DNA of 25,719 nt, taken from IMG/VR virus record IMGVR_UViG_3300047548_000232, positions 1 through 25,719 of that record; one strand, 5' to 3'. A model generated the notes under the pieces. The model had not been told where the DNA came from. It saw only the letters and a list, made by a program, of their open reading frames with translations, and did not search any database. The stretch is from a virus. The position numbers and the translations under genes are program-made. Shown here one piece after another: positions 15,179-22,305 of this stretch. The stretch's first letter is position 1. Every line of letters starts with the position of its first letter.

Positions 15179-15579
15179 CCCAGAGATTATCTGGGTGGGA
15201 GCAGGCGCTTGCTGACTATCTAATCTTGAAGCGTGACTCTGAATTTGAGTATGGCATCCATGATTGCGCGCATTTTGTCGCTGGTGCTGTAGAGACGATG
15301 ACGGGTGAAAACCCGATGTCCCAGATCAATCAGGACTATGAAAATGAGTTTGGCTCGCTTCGTGTTCTCAAGCGGCTTGGCTTTGATAGCGTTGAAGGTT
15401 TTGTTGATAGCAAGTTCAACGAGATCCCAATTGGCTACGCTCAAACTGGTGACATCGCCCTTTTCGAAGATTGCATCGGGATCGTTATCAGTACGAAGGC
15501 TGTTTTCGTCTCAGAAGTAGGCTATACCTTTGTTGATCGATGTGACTGGGCAAAGGCGTGGGAGGTAGGTCGTGGGTAA
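15175..15579 (+). CDS. DUF6950 (NlpC/P60-like) tail protein
   Basis: 134-aa protein in the position of lambda gpK, which carries an NlpC/P60 peptidoglycan peptidase. The family layout is clear: 'WEQALADYLILKRDSEFEYG', the cysteine motif HDCAHFVAGAVE (Cys31), 'MTGENPM', a helix with 'VLKRLGFDSVEGF', 'AQTGDIALFED' and 'GIVISTKAVFV', ending 'CDWAKAWEVGRG'. Cys31 is the candidate nucleophile. The histidine normally opening the 'H.GI' strand of active NlpC/P60 enzymes is absent (CIGIVI), as I recall for DUF6950 generally, so activity is uncertain. Likely role: local wall opening or tip assembly. Confidence 0.75.
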   Translation: MTQRLSGWEQALADYLILKRDSEFEYGIHDCAHFVAGAVETMTGENPMSQINQDYENEFGSLRVLKRLGFDSVEGFVDSKFNEIPIGYAQTGDIALFEDCIGIVISTKAVFVSEVGYTFVDRCDWAKAWEVGRG

Positions 15580-18178
15580 GGTTATTAAGGGTCTTCTGAC
15601 CGCTGCCGTCCTCATTGGTGTAGGCATTGTCCTTGGTCCAGCAACTCTTGCGAGCGTTCTTGTCGCCACTGGTGTCAGCATGGCGCTTGCGACGACATCT
15701 CAGGCGCTTTTCGGACCCAAGACACCCAAGGGCCAACTCAGCCGGCTTAACGCCTCATTCGATCCGCAGGCCGCTCGGAAGTTCGTGATTGGCGAAACAG
15801 CCATGAACACCGACATCCGGTATTACGAACCATCAGGGACCGATCAGGAATATTTCGACTACATCATCGCGACAGCGGCTCATGAGGTCGAAAGCATCGA
15901 TCAAATCTACTTTGATGACGTTCTTGCATGGTCATCTTCTGGCGGTGTTACTGCAACGTATAGCGGCTATCTCACAGTCACCACCAGATTGGTTGGAACT
16001 TCCGCCAATACGATTGCAATTAACGGTGGTGGGATTTGGGGGTCTTCATGCCGCCTAACCGGATGCTCCTACATCCACTTCAGAGTAAAGCGCACCGGCA
16101 ATACCAAGAAGGCTGAAAGCCCTCTGGTTAATGGCCTGCCCACGCGCATAACGATCAAGGGCAAGGGCGCTAAACTCTACGATCCTCGCCGTGATAGCAC
16201 GGTCGCGGGCGGTTCCGGTTCTGAGCGGGCTAATGACCAGACGACATGGGGTGGTGGCGCTTCAACCAATCGCGACAACCCGGCTCTCCAGCTTCTCTGG
16301 TTCCTTCTGGGATGGAAGATCAATGGCAAGTTATCCGTTGGCTGTGGCGTTCCTTATGAGCGCATTGATATGCCGTCATTCATCACGGCGGCTAACATTT
16401 GCGATGAGGCTATTGCGCTTTCGGGTGGTGGCACTCAACCCCGCTATAGAACCGCTGGTGCTGGGTCTGATGCTGATGGCCGCATGGATGTTATCCAGCT
16501 CTTCTTGACCTGCATGAACGGGACGCTGCGGGATTCTGGTGGCCGTCTCTCTCTTCAAGTCATGAAGAATGACCTTGCCACTCCGGTTCTTGAGTTTGAT
16601 GACAACGACATCCTTGATGATTTCACTTGGAATCAGACCAACGGCCTCGACAAGTCGATCAATGCCGTCCACGGCAAATACACAGATCCGACAGCGAATT
16701 CGCTTTATCAGCCTGTCGAGTATCCCAGTATCTCGATTGCATCGGCTGATGGCATTGAACGCCTGCAAACACTCGACCTTCCTTGGGTGGAGGATGGCAA
16801 GAGAGCGCAACGCATCGCCAAGCAAGTTCTTCAGCGGGCGCAATATCGTGGCACGTTCTCTGCGAACTTCACTGCAAAGGCTCTGGGCTGCAAGGTTGGT
16901 GATGTCGTATATTTAACCTTTGGTCCTCTAGGCTGGTCAAACAAGCCATTCCGCATTCTTACTCAAGTCATTAGCAGCACGGGTCGCGTACCCATGACGA
17001 TGATCGAAGAGAATGCTGCGATCTACGCATGGGATGCGGAAGAAAAGGCTCTGGTCACAGCGACTGCACCTACGGTCTATGACCCACTGAATAGCCCCTA
17101 TATCCTTGGCATCTCTGACGCTGAAGCTATTGCTGACGGTAAGATCACTAGCTTCTATCAGGCCAGCGCCCCAACCGCAGAGGGTGTTGGTGACATCTGG
17201 ATCGATACGGATGATAGCAATAAGCTCTATCGCTGGGATGGCTCCGCGTGGGTCTTGTCGCGTGATACCGGAATTACGACCGCTATCGATGCCGCCGCTG
17301 ATGCGCAAGCCACTGCTGATGGCAAGGTCACGACTTTCTACGCAGCCACCGCGCCTACGGCAGAAGCAGTTGGAGATCTTTGGTTCGATACGGACGACAA
17401 TGTTCTTTATCGCTGGAATGGCTCAACGTGGGGCAACAACGTCTCGGACATCACCTCGGCTAACCAGATCACGTTCAGCGAGGTTGATCCGTTCTCCATT
17501 CAGGCAAACAGTGCTGGCGTTACCACCACAACCCTGCCGGTCACTCGCGGCATCAAAGTGTTTCGCGGCGGCGTTGAGCAGACGAGTGGCGTAACGCTCG
17601 GAACAGTCACAGCAACAAGTGGCATCACGGCCTCTGCATCGGTAAGCAGTGGCGCTGTGACCGTTAGTGTAAGCGTGGCAAATGCGGTCGGCTATGTTAC
17701 TGTGCCGATCATCTTCGGCGGCGTGACCTATCCTCGCTTGCTTGTGGTTAACCGCACAATTGCCGCTCCGATTGCTGGAGGCGCGGCTGGCTCAACATCA
17801 TTCACCGATCAGACTTGGACGCAGGTTAGCAGCACCAGTTTTGTTGCCGTGACGGATGCTAATGCGCAGATACTATCTGATAGCAGTGGCCGTATCAGGC
17901 TTCAGGCAAATGCCAGCTATACAGGTACTGGCACTGCGGAGATCAAAACTCAATATTCTGCCAACAACTCCACTTGGACTGATGTCGCAACTGGCACTGG
18001 ATCGACTGCCAGTGATGATCCGTTTGAGCCTGAACCGGGCTTTGTAAACGTCGGGCCGGATACGGTAACTGGTTTAACTGCCTCGACAAATTACTATGTG
18101 CGACTCGTTGCCCGTGAGACAACAAGCGGCGCTAATTTCAGTTGGTCGTACCCATCGTTTACAGCAGACCAGCCTTAA
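15572..18178 (+). CDS. Host-specificity (gpJ-like) tail tip protein
   Basis: 868-aa central tail-tip protein that contacts the receptor. GTG 15572 has GGAGG at 15561-15565. A hydrophobic, alanine/valine-rich N-terminus (about 8-48) is followed by 'GPKTPKGQLSRLNASFDPQA' and 'KFVIGETAMNTDIRYYE', characteristic of J-like proteins in this phage group, then 'AAHEVESIDQIYFDDVLAW'. The middle carries 'NPALQLLWFLLGWKING' and 'VIQLFLTCMNGTLRDSGGRL'. Residues encoded by 17117-17431 hold two tandem ~45-residue repeats. The C-terminus is beta-sandwich, with a fibronectin-like 'GLTASTNYYVRLVA' segment. The last part is the probable host-range region. Confidence 0.85.
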   Translation: MGKVIKGLLTAAVLIGVGIVLGPATLASVLVATGVSMALATTSQALFGPKTPKGQLSRLNASFDPQAARKFVIGETAMNTDIRYYEPSGTDQEYFDYIIATAAHEVESIDQIYFDDVLAWSSSGGVTATYSGYLTVTTRLVGTSANTIAINGGGIWGSSCRLTGCSYIHFRVKRTGNTKKAESPLVNGLPTRITIKGKGAKLYDPRRDSTVAGGSGSERANDQTTWGGGASTNRDNPALQLLWFLLGWKINGKLSVGCGVPYERIDMPSFITAANICDEAIALSGGGTQPRYRTAGAGSDADGRMDVIQLFLTCMNGTLRDSGGRLSLQVMKNDLATPVLEFDDNDILDDFTWNQTNGLDKSINAVHGKYTDPTANSLYQPVEYPSISIASADGIERLQTLDLPWVEDGKRAQRIAKQVLQRAQYRGTFSANFTAKALGCKVGDVVYLTFGPLGWSNKPFRILTQVISSTGRVPMTMIEENAAIYAWDAEEKALVTATAPTVYDPLNSPYILGISDAEAIADGKITSFYQASAPTAEGVGDIWIDTDDSNKLYRWDGSAWVLSRDTGITTAIDAAADAQATADGKVTTFYAATAPTAEAVGDLWFDTDDNVLYRWNGSTWGNNVSDITSANQITFSEVDPFSIQANSAGVTTTTLPVTRGIKVFRGGVEQTSGVTLGTVTATSGITASASVSSGAVTVSVSVANAVGYVTVPIIFGGVTYPRLLVVNRTIAAPIAGGAAGSTSFTDQTWTQVSSTSFVAVTDANAQILSDSSGRIRLQANASYTGTGTAEIKTQYSANNSTWTDVATGTGSTASDDPFEPEPGFVNVGPDTVTGLTASTNYYVRLVARETTSGANFSWSYPSFTADQP
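17117..17431 (+). repeat. Two tandem ~45-codon repeats inside the J-like gene
   Basis: Copy 1 (17117-17251) and copy 2 (17300-17431) encode the same pattern: 'ADGK.T.FY....PTAE.VGD.W.DTDD...YRW.GS.W'. They are separated by 16 codons and are diverged at DNA level. They resemble short carbohydrate-binding or stalk repeats of tail fibres. Confidence 0.8.
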
Positions 18179-18294
18179 AGCAGCTTATTCAAAGACAGAT
18201 ATGCGTTAAGGTCAAAAACCTATTCGTTGCAGAGTACTGGTCTTTCTGATAATGATAGTGATAATTGAGGCGCAATGCACAATTGGGGTAGACC

Positions 18295-18498
18295 ATGGAA
18301 GACCACGATTTTTGGAAGCATATCCCAGAAGGTATTAAGCACCTCTTTGATGCCTTATCAATAGGCACGATGCTGGGGACTTTATTCCAGATGCTTCCTA
18401 ATATTGCTGCGCTTCTTACAATCGTGTGGACAACATTGCGCATTTACGAATCCGCCACTGTCCAGCGATGGCTGAATAGAAAAAACGCAGGAAATTAA
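18295..18498 (+). CDS. Small membrane protein, possible holin
   Basis: 67-aa protein with a charged N-terminus (MEDHDFWKHIPEGIKHLFDA), hydrophobic residues from about 20 to 48 (two short stretches, LSIGTMLGTLFQML and IAALLTIVWTTL) and a basic tail (VQRWLNRKNAGN). Size and layout fit a small class II-type holin, and I recall similar '...P.IAAL..IVW...RI.E' proteins in phages without proven function. A better holin candidate lies beside the endolysin (20058), so this could be a second holin, an antiholin or a superinfection factor. The 116-nt gap upstream (18179-18294) holds only a weak CCTTAA/TTAAGG inverted repeat (18173-18178 with 18206-18211). Confidence 0.6.
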   Translation: MEDHDFWKHIPEGIKHLFDALSIGTMLGTLFQMLPNIAALLTIVWTTLRIYESATVQRWLNRKNAGN

Positions 18499-18501
18499 AT
18501 C

Positions 18502-18837
18502 ATGATCCAGCCCGGTCTTCATGACATTGTTATTCAACAGAATGCTGACTGGGAACAGATCTTCCAGCTATTCGATGGCGACGGAGATCCGGTTGACCTG
18601 ACTGGCTCGACTGTAGATGCAGAAATCTGGACAGCAGGTAAACACGCCAAGTTGGCTGATTTTACAATCACAATGGTTGATATTGCTTTAGGCAAATTCA
18701 AACTGAGCCTTACTGATGCGATCACCGCCACACTGCCAACTAACGGATATTACGATATTCGCGTGACTGATGTTTATGGCTTCTCAAACTATTGGGTGCG
18801 CGGTCAGGCTATCGTTGACACGGGGTATACCGAATGA
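18502..18837 (+). CDS. BppU N-domain-like fibre-attachment protein
   Basis: 111-aa all-beta protein. The layout 'DIVIQQNADWEQIFQLFDGD', 'GDPVDLTGSTVDAEIWT', 'GKFKLSLTDAITATLPTNGY' and 'YDIRVTDVYG' is the immunoglobulin-like fold common to BppU N-terminal domains and small phage proteins just before tail-fibre genes. In lactococcal phages such domains anchor receptor-binding proteins to the baseplate. The stop overlaps the fibre start (ATGA), which supports a role as adaptor for that fibre. The fold is inferred from pattern. Confidence 0.65.
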   Translation: MIQPGLHDIVIQQNADWEQIFQLFDGDGDPVDLTGSTVDAEIWTAGKHAKLADFTITMVDIALGKFKLSLTDAITATLPTNGYYDIRVTDVYGFSNYWVRGQAIVDTGYTE

Positions 18838-19508
18838 GCCAGACTGTCGTAACCACGAACACCGTCACAGATACTGTCGAAGTCACAACTCGCGGCCCCG
18901 CCGGCCCCGGTGGTGCGCGTGGCAATTACGGCTCATTCTATGACACGACAGATCAGGCCCTAGTGACGGCCAATGTTGGTCAACGCCTCAGAATTGCATC
19001 TGTCATTGGTAACCTCAATGTAGATCTGGTCGATAACAAGATCATCTTCCGCGATGGCGGGATCTACTCGATGACCTTTTCGGTCCAATTGGTTAATGTT
19101 GAAAACAATGCCGTTCATGGCGCACGGATCTGGCTGAAGTACCAAGGTTCAGTCTATCCTAACTCGGCAAGCTATATTGCTGTTCCCGGCGCGCATGGCG
19201 GGACTCCCGGCGAGATCATTTCGACTGTCAACTTTGTCGCCCCTGCTACTGGTGATGACGACTACGTTGAAGTCTTCTGGACAGCCGAAAGCACGAACGT
19301 ATCTGTCGCGACGATTGATGCCACTGGGTCTATCCCTGCTGCACCCGGCGTGATCTTAACGGTTACGCAGGTTATGTACATGCAGACGGCTACGCTCTCT
19401 AGCATTAGCGCAACTCCGCAATACACTGGTCAGATGGCTGTTGTCGGAGGGCAGGGTTATATTGCCGTTGGGACAACCGGGACTGCTGATTGGAAGCAGA
19501 TCACTTGA
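18834..19508 (+). CDS. Collagen/C1q-like tail fibre protein
   Basis: 224-aa probable trimeric fibre or receptor-binding protein. A short collagen-like stretch RGPAGPGGARG (20-30) is followed by a jelly-roll domain of the phage C1q/TNF-like type: GSFYDTTDQALVTANVGQ, 'GIYSMTFSVQLVNVEN', 'ARIWLKYQGSVYPNSA' and 'DDYVEVFWTAESTNVSV'. The C-terminal ~35 residues (QYTGQMAVVGGQGYIAVGTT) look like a small beta tail. The domain commonly forms trimeric knobs at fibre ends. It sits after the adaptor-like gene and before lysis, so it may be the distal receptor binder, with the J-like protein and the spike as other candidates. Confidence 0.75.
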   Translation: MSQTVVTTNTVTDTVEVTTRGPAGPGGARGNYGSFYDTTDQALVTANVGQRLRIASVIGNLNVDLVDNKIIFRDGGIYSMTFSVQLVNVENNAVHGARIWLKYQGSVYPNSASYIAVPGAHGGTPGEIISTVNFVAPATGDDDYVEVFWTAESTNVSVATIDATGSIPAAPGVILTVTQVMYMQTATLSSISATPQYTGQMAVVGGQGYIAVGTTGTADWKQIT

Positions 19509-19539
19509 TCCAGATATTCTGGGAACATGAGGTTCAGCC

Positions 19540-20061
19540 GTGAAGGGCAATTTCGATAAATGCTTGAGGGAAATTCTCCACCACGAAGGGGGATTTGTTC
19601 ATCACTCGCGCGATCCCGGCGGCATGACTAATCTTGGCGTGACTAAGGCGACCTATGAAGAGTGGATCGGTCATCCTGTATCAGAAGCGATCATGCGCAA
19701 ACTGACACCCCAGCTTGTCGCGCCACTGTACAAAACAAAATACTGGGACATGATGAAATGCGACGGTCTGCCAAAGGGCCTTGACCTATGCGTATTTGAC
19801 TTTGGTGTTAATGCCGGCGTTAAACGCTCTGTGAGGATGCTACAGCGCCTTGTTGGTGTCGAGGCTGACGGAGTTATCGGGAAAGTAACGCTGGCTGCTG
19901 TAGAGGCTCGCAAAGCGGTTATAGGCACACACGCGCTGATAACCTTCTTTCAGGCAGAGCGCCGGGTCTATTATAGATCGCTCTCTCACTTCCCGACATT
20001 TGGCAAAGGTTGGCTTCGTCGCGTTGACGCGGTGGAGAAGACTGCAAAGGCAATGGTATGA
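19540..20061 (+). CDS. Endolysin, glycoside hydrolase family 108
   Basis: 173-aa lysin cleaving the peptidoglycan sugar backbone at the end of infection. The N-terminus carries the GH108 signature ILHHEGGFV with catalytic glutamate E16, then 'DPGGMTNLGVTKATYEEW' and 'PLYKTKYWDMMKCDGLP'. The C-terminal half (about 95-165) matches the peptidoglycan-binding partner domain: 'GVEADGVIGKVTLAAVEAR' and 'FFQAERRVYYRSL'. GTG 19540 follows GAGG at 19529-19532. No signal peptide is seen, so release probably needs the holin encoded next. Family and role are well supported. Confidence 0.93.
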   Translation: MKGNFDKCLREILHHEGGFVHHSRDPGGMTNLGVTKATYEEWIGHPVSEAIMRKLTPQLVAPLYKTKYWDMMKCDGLPKGLDLCVFDFGVNAGVKRSVRMLQRLVGVEADGVIGKVTLAAVEARKAVIGTHALITFFQAERRVYYRSLSHFPTFGKGWLRRVDAVEKTAKAMV

Positions 20062-20282
20062 TTACGTTTAAGAATATCGAGAAGGTGCTGCTTGAAAGGG
20101 TGAGGGTATGGTGGAGGCCTGTAGCTTGCATCGGGATTGCTGGTGGTGTGGTTATTCACGGGGTGGTTTTGCCATTGTGGAACAAGGAGAGCCTCGATCT
20201 TATGGGTTGGGCGGCGGTGATTACAGCTTGCTCGACAGCATTTGCGGTGAGGACTTGGGAAAAGCTGAATGCCAAAGATTAA
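20058..20282 (+). CDS. Holin, 3TM (GTA-holin) family
   Basis: 74-aa inner-membrane protein that triggers endolysin release. It has 'RVWWRPVACIGIAGGVVIHG' with the conserved W-R-P before a first hydrophobic helix (about 23-41), a second helix (48-64, 'LMGWAAVITACSTAFAVR') and the closing 'TWEKLNAKD', the typical R..EK ending of this family. The start overlaps the endolysin stop by ATGA and the end overlaps Rz by 14 nt. Only two clear helices are visible in this short member. Confidence 0.85.
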   Translation: MITFKNIEKVLLERVRVWWRPVACIGIAGGVVIHGVVLPLWNKESLDLMGWAAVITACSTAFAVRTWEKLNAKD

Positions 20283-20628
20283 CCCGCTATTTGGCTATGT
20301 CGCAGTTGCTGCGCTTGGATGCGGACTTGCTGTAGGCTGGAAGGTCCGCGACTGGCGATGTGATGCTGCATACGCAAAGGCTCTCGAAAAGGCAGAGCGT
20401 GAACGCAAAGCCTTGCAGGGGAAGATCAATGCTATTTCAACGACTTATGAGCAAGAGCGAAATCAAGCCGATGTGGTGGTCGCCGGAACGCGCACAACGA
20501 TCCGCGAGATATATAAAACTCTGCCGCCTGTTCCTGCTGATTGTGCTGCTGACATTCGTGTTGTCGGCTTGCTCGAAAGCAGTGTCGGTAACGCCAATCG
20601 AGCCGCTTCCGGCAAATCTGGCGAGTAA
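20269..20628 (+). CDS. Inner-membrane spanin subunit, Rz-like
   Basis: 119-aa i-spanin that bridges inner and outer membranes with Rz1 and fuses them in the last lysis step. An N-terminal signal-anchor helix (about 8-24, FGYVAVAALGCGLAVGW) is followed by a charged coiled coil (EKAERERKALQGKINAI) and a periplasmic C-terminus with 'PPVPADCAADIRVVGLLESS', a common Rz ending. It starts inside the holin gene. A second spanin gene begins inside it in the +1 frame, the classic nested arrangement. Confidence 0.85.
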   Translation: MPKINPLFGYVAVAALGCGLAVGWKVRDWRCDAAYAKALEKAERERKALQGKINAISTTYEQERNQADVVVAGTRTTIREIYKTLPPVPADCAADIRVVGLLESSVGNANRAASGKSGE

Positions 20629-20773
20629 CTGCCCTGATCTACCACCAGTGCCAAATCCTCTCACAGATCCTGAGAGAGCGATCTGGGAGGTCGAAATCTT
20701 AGCCAAGTACGGTGACTGCGCATTGAGACATCGCCTGACCGTTGAGGCTTGGTCGAAAGCCATTAACAAATGA
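20471..20773 (+). CDS. Outer-membrane spanin lipoprotein, Rz1-like
   Basis: 100-aa o-spanin, nested in the +1 frame of Rz and continuing past it. The signal sequence has a basic n-region (SPERAQRSARYIKLCR), a hydrophobic core LFLLIVLLTFVLS and lipobox LSAC with lipidated Cys34. The mature part is proline-rich (PDLPPVPNPL), then 'WEVEILAKYGDCALRHRL', as in other o-spanins of this group. ATG 20471 places the hydrophobic core correctly; the frame is open further upstream to 20360, but that would give an overlong n-region. Confidence 0.85.
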   Translation: MWWSPERAQRSARYIKLCRLFLLIVLLTFVLSACSKAVSVTPIEPLPANLASNCPDLPPVPNPLTDPERAIWEVEILAKYGDCALRHRLTVEAWSKAINK

Positions 20774-20782
20774 GGTGATGCA

Positions 20783-21769
20783 ATGGCGAAGCAAACTGTT
20801 TCTGATGATGAGTTTATTAGCCTTTGCCAGAAGGCTGGTGGTAGTCCGCGCCAATTGTCCGAGATTTCCGGTATGACGGAGCGGCTCATCTATAAGCGCA
20901 GGAAGAATCTCGCTGATAAAGGCATCGTCCTCAATTCCAACCCGCGCGTTGGCTCCGGTGGCGCTTTCGGCACTTGGACCAATAGTGACATTGGCCGCGC
21001 CTACAAGAACCAGAACATCTTTAACGTAGACACCGGCACGATCATCGTTTTCTCTGATGCCCACTGGTGGCCGAATCAGTGGCGCACGGTTGCCCATGAA
21101 GCGATGCACATTCTCATCAAGGAATTAAAGCCTCGCGCAGTTGTCGCCAATGGTGACATCTTTGACGGGGCTAGAGTGTCTCGACACGCCCCTATGGGCT
21201 GGTCTGATCTACCAAGCGTCAAAGAGGAATTGGAGATCTGCCAAGAGCGGATGGCTGATATTGAGATGTTGCTGCCAAAGGGCTGCGCAAGGTTCTGGAA
21301 TGTCGGAAACCACGATATGCGCTTCGACCGGATGCTGGTGACGAATACCTCAGAGTATGAGGGCCTCCTGTGTAGACTGGAGCATAAATTTGACCGCTGG
21401 GACTTCGCATGGTCGCTGATGGTCAATGACAGCGTGATGATTAAGCATCGCTACCACAACGGCATCCACGCGGCTTACAACAACACCCTGAAGGCTGGGC
21501 GGTCAATTGTCACTGGACACCTGCATCGCCTCGCTGTGACACCTTGGGCGGACTATAACGGGCGGCGCTGGGGTGTGGACACTGGGACGCTATCAGATCC
21601 GCATGGTCCGCAGTTTGATTACGCTGAGAACAACCCGTCTCCTCACACATCTGGATTTGCGGTCCTAAGTTTCAAGGATGGGATGACGCTCCCGCCTGAA
21701 TTGTGTGAGGTGCTGGGGAATAAGGCGTTCTTTAGAGGTCAGTGCGTCTACGAGCAGTCTGATGATTGA
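20783..21769 (+). CDS. Metallophosphoesterase with N-terminal HTH
   Basis: 328-aa calcineurin-like enzyme with all metal-binding motifs: SDAH (D92, H94), NGDIFDG (D125, D128), GNHD (175-178), a histidine segment IKHRYH (220-225) and GHLH (245-248). It hydrolyses a phosphoester bond; the substrate cannot be deduced. Residues about 18-48 (AGGSPRQLSEISGMTERLIY) look like a small helix-turn-helix, suggesting DNA association. AGGTGA just before ATG 20783 is a good ribosome site. It is the last plus-strand gene after lysis, so it may be a late accessory or nucleic-acid processing gene. Similar HTH-phosphoesterases occur in many phages with no known role. Confidence 0.85.
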   Translation: MAKQTVSDDEFISLCQKAGGSPRQLSEISGMTERLIYKRRKNLADKGIVLNSNPRVGSGGAFGTWTNSDIGRAYKNQNIFNVDTGTIIVFSDAHWWPNQWRTVAHEAMHILIKELKPRAVVANGDIFDGARVSRHAPMGWSDLPSVKEELEICQERMADIEMLLPKGCARFWNVGNHDMRFDRMLVTNTSEYEGLLCRLEHKFDRWDFAWSLMVNDSVMIKHRYHNGIHAAYNNTLKAGRSIVTGHLHRLAVTPWADYNGRRWGVDTGTLSDPHGPQFDYAENNPSPHTSGFAVLSFKDGMTLPPELCEVLGNKAFFRGQCVYEQSDD

Positions 21770-21773
21770 ATGA

Positions 21774-21795
21774 GGGCGGTTACATGTAACCACCC
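21774..21795. terminator. Palindromic hairpin at the convergent junction
   Basis: GGTTACATGTAACC (21778-21791) is a perfect 14-bp palindrome. GGG (21774-21776) and CCC (21793-21795) add three pairs after one mismatch. It lies 5 nt after the metallophosphoesterase stop and 6 nt from the end of the minus-strand gene, so it can end transcripts from both sides. A pyrimidine-rich run (CTTCTTCTTC) follows on the plus strand. It has almost no loop, so dimer binding by a protein is an alternative. Confidence 0.6.
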
Positions 21796-21800
21796 CCAAG

Positions 21801-22040
21801 TCACTTCTTCTTCTTCCTACTGAGATGGCCCATCATGCTCAAGATAGTGGTGTGGTCACGATTAAGGTACTTACCTATCCGAGTGATGCTCAAGCCACGG
21901 TCGTAAAGCTCCTGCGCTATGACCTTCCTAATCTCGAAGACAAATCTATCGCGTGATCGGCCTCTGAGTGTCTCAACGCTGATAAAGTTCTCATTAGCTA
22001 TCTTGCGGATTAAACCCTCATACTCTTCTGCCGGTGTCAT
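21801..22040 (-). CDS. Orphan DnaA domain IV-like DNA-binding protein
   Basis: 79-aa protein consisting only of the C-terminal DNA-binding domain of the replication initiator DnaA. The signature is visible: 'ISVETLRGRSRDRFVFEIRK', a helix ending 'LYDRGLSITRIGKYLNRDHT' and 'TTIL', where DHTT is the residue set contacting the DnaA box. There is no ATPase domain, so it cannot act as a full initiator; it ends in a basic KKKK tail. It may bind DnaA boxes or phage sites to influence host or phage replication or transcription. The start overlaps the 29-aa gene upstream by ATGA. Family assignment is strong, role inferred. Confidence 0.85.
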   Translation of the reverse strand: MTPAEEYEGLIRKIANENFISVETLRGRSRDRFVFEIRKVIAQELYDRGLSITRIGKYLNRDHTTILSMMGHLSRKKKK

Positions 22041-22126
22041 TTGCGGCTCATCCCGTAATCAACACCCACGAGAAAACCTATAAACGCCCAAATGGCGCAG
22101 ACAGCAATTCCGATAAAATGTCCCAT
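22037..22126 (-). CDS. 29-aa membrane micro-protein
   Basis: Very short gene: MGHFIGIAVCAIWAFIGFLV followed by GVDYGMSRK. Almost the whole product is one transmembrane helix with a short positive tail. It is supported by a strong ribosome site (AGGAG about 7-12 nt ahead, on the minus strand at 22132-22138) and by ATGA overlap with the DnaA-like gene, as in its neighbours. Possible roles include membrane signalling or modifying a host membrane protein; none is shown. Confidence 0.6.
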   Translation of the reverse strand: MGHFIGIAVCAIWAFIGFLVGVDYGMSRK

Positions 22127-22305
22127 TATTCCTACTCCTGATGATTAAGGTGGGGCGTTTAACGTCTCGCGGCAACGATGCCCCATGACGGTCAACTCAG
22201 CGCGCAGGAATAAGACGCGCCGTTGACTGCTGGTGATTTAAGCCTCTGAACCAGCTTGGCCGCCTCCGGGGGAAAACCAACAGAAAAACCCCGGCGCTGT
22301 TAACT
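22127..22305 (-). other. Structured intergenic leader within the minus-strand operon
   Basis: 179 nt without a convincing gene. It holds two hairpins: GTCAAC (22191-22196) with GTTGAC (22222-22227), reinforced by GCGCG (22200-22204) with CGCGC (22216-22220); and CCGGGG (22266-22271) with CCCCGG (22289-22294) over a 17-nt loop. TGGGGC/GCCCCA (22151-22156, 22180-22185) is a third. A 13-codon reading frame (22145-22186) lies upstream of the micro-protein but has no good ribosome site. The copy of a 23-bp repeat (22239-22261) looks like the tail of a lost gene. A processing or partial-termination site is plausible. Confidence 0.45.
22239..22261. repeat. 23-bp repeat, remnant copy
   Basis: Identical to 24479-24501, where it encodes the last residues of a gene (GQAGSEA and stop on the minus strand). 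Here it is intergenic; the same frame is present with its stop but with no recognisable gene in front. Confidence 0.7.

Noticed and set aside
16376-16843. 155-codon minus-strand frame inside the J-like gene
   Set aside because: Antisense shadow of a long, certain coding region with no supporting start signal.
18226-18260. Possible promoter (TTGCAG ... TAATGA) in the gap before the 67-aa gene
   Set aside because: The -35 and -10 matches are too weak to support a promoter call.
20108-20335. 75-codon plus-strand frame across the holin/Rz junction
   Set aside because: Different frame from both real genes; no family match and no need for a third product.
20360-20470. N-terminal extension of the Rz1 frame
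   Set aside because: It would place about 70 residues before the lipoprotein signal sequence; ATG 20471 gives a normal signal peptide.
22145-22186. 13-codon leader peptide frame on the minus strand
   Set aside because: No clear ribosome site and no run of regulatory codons, so it is not called as a gene.
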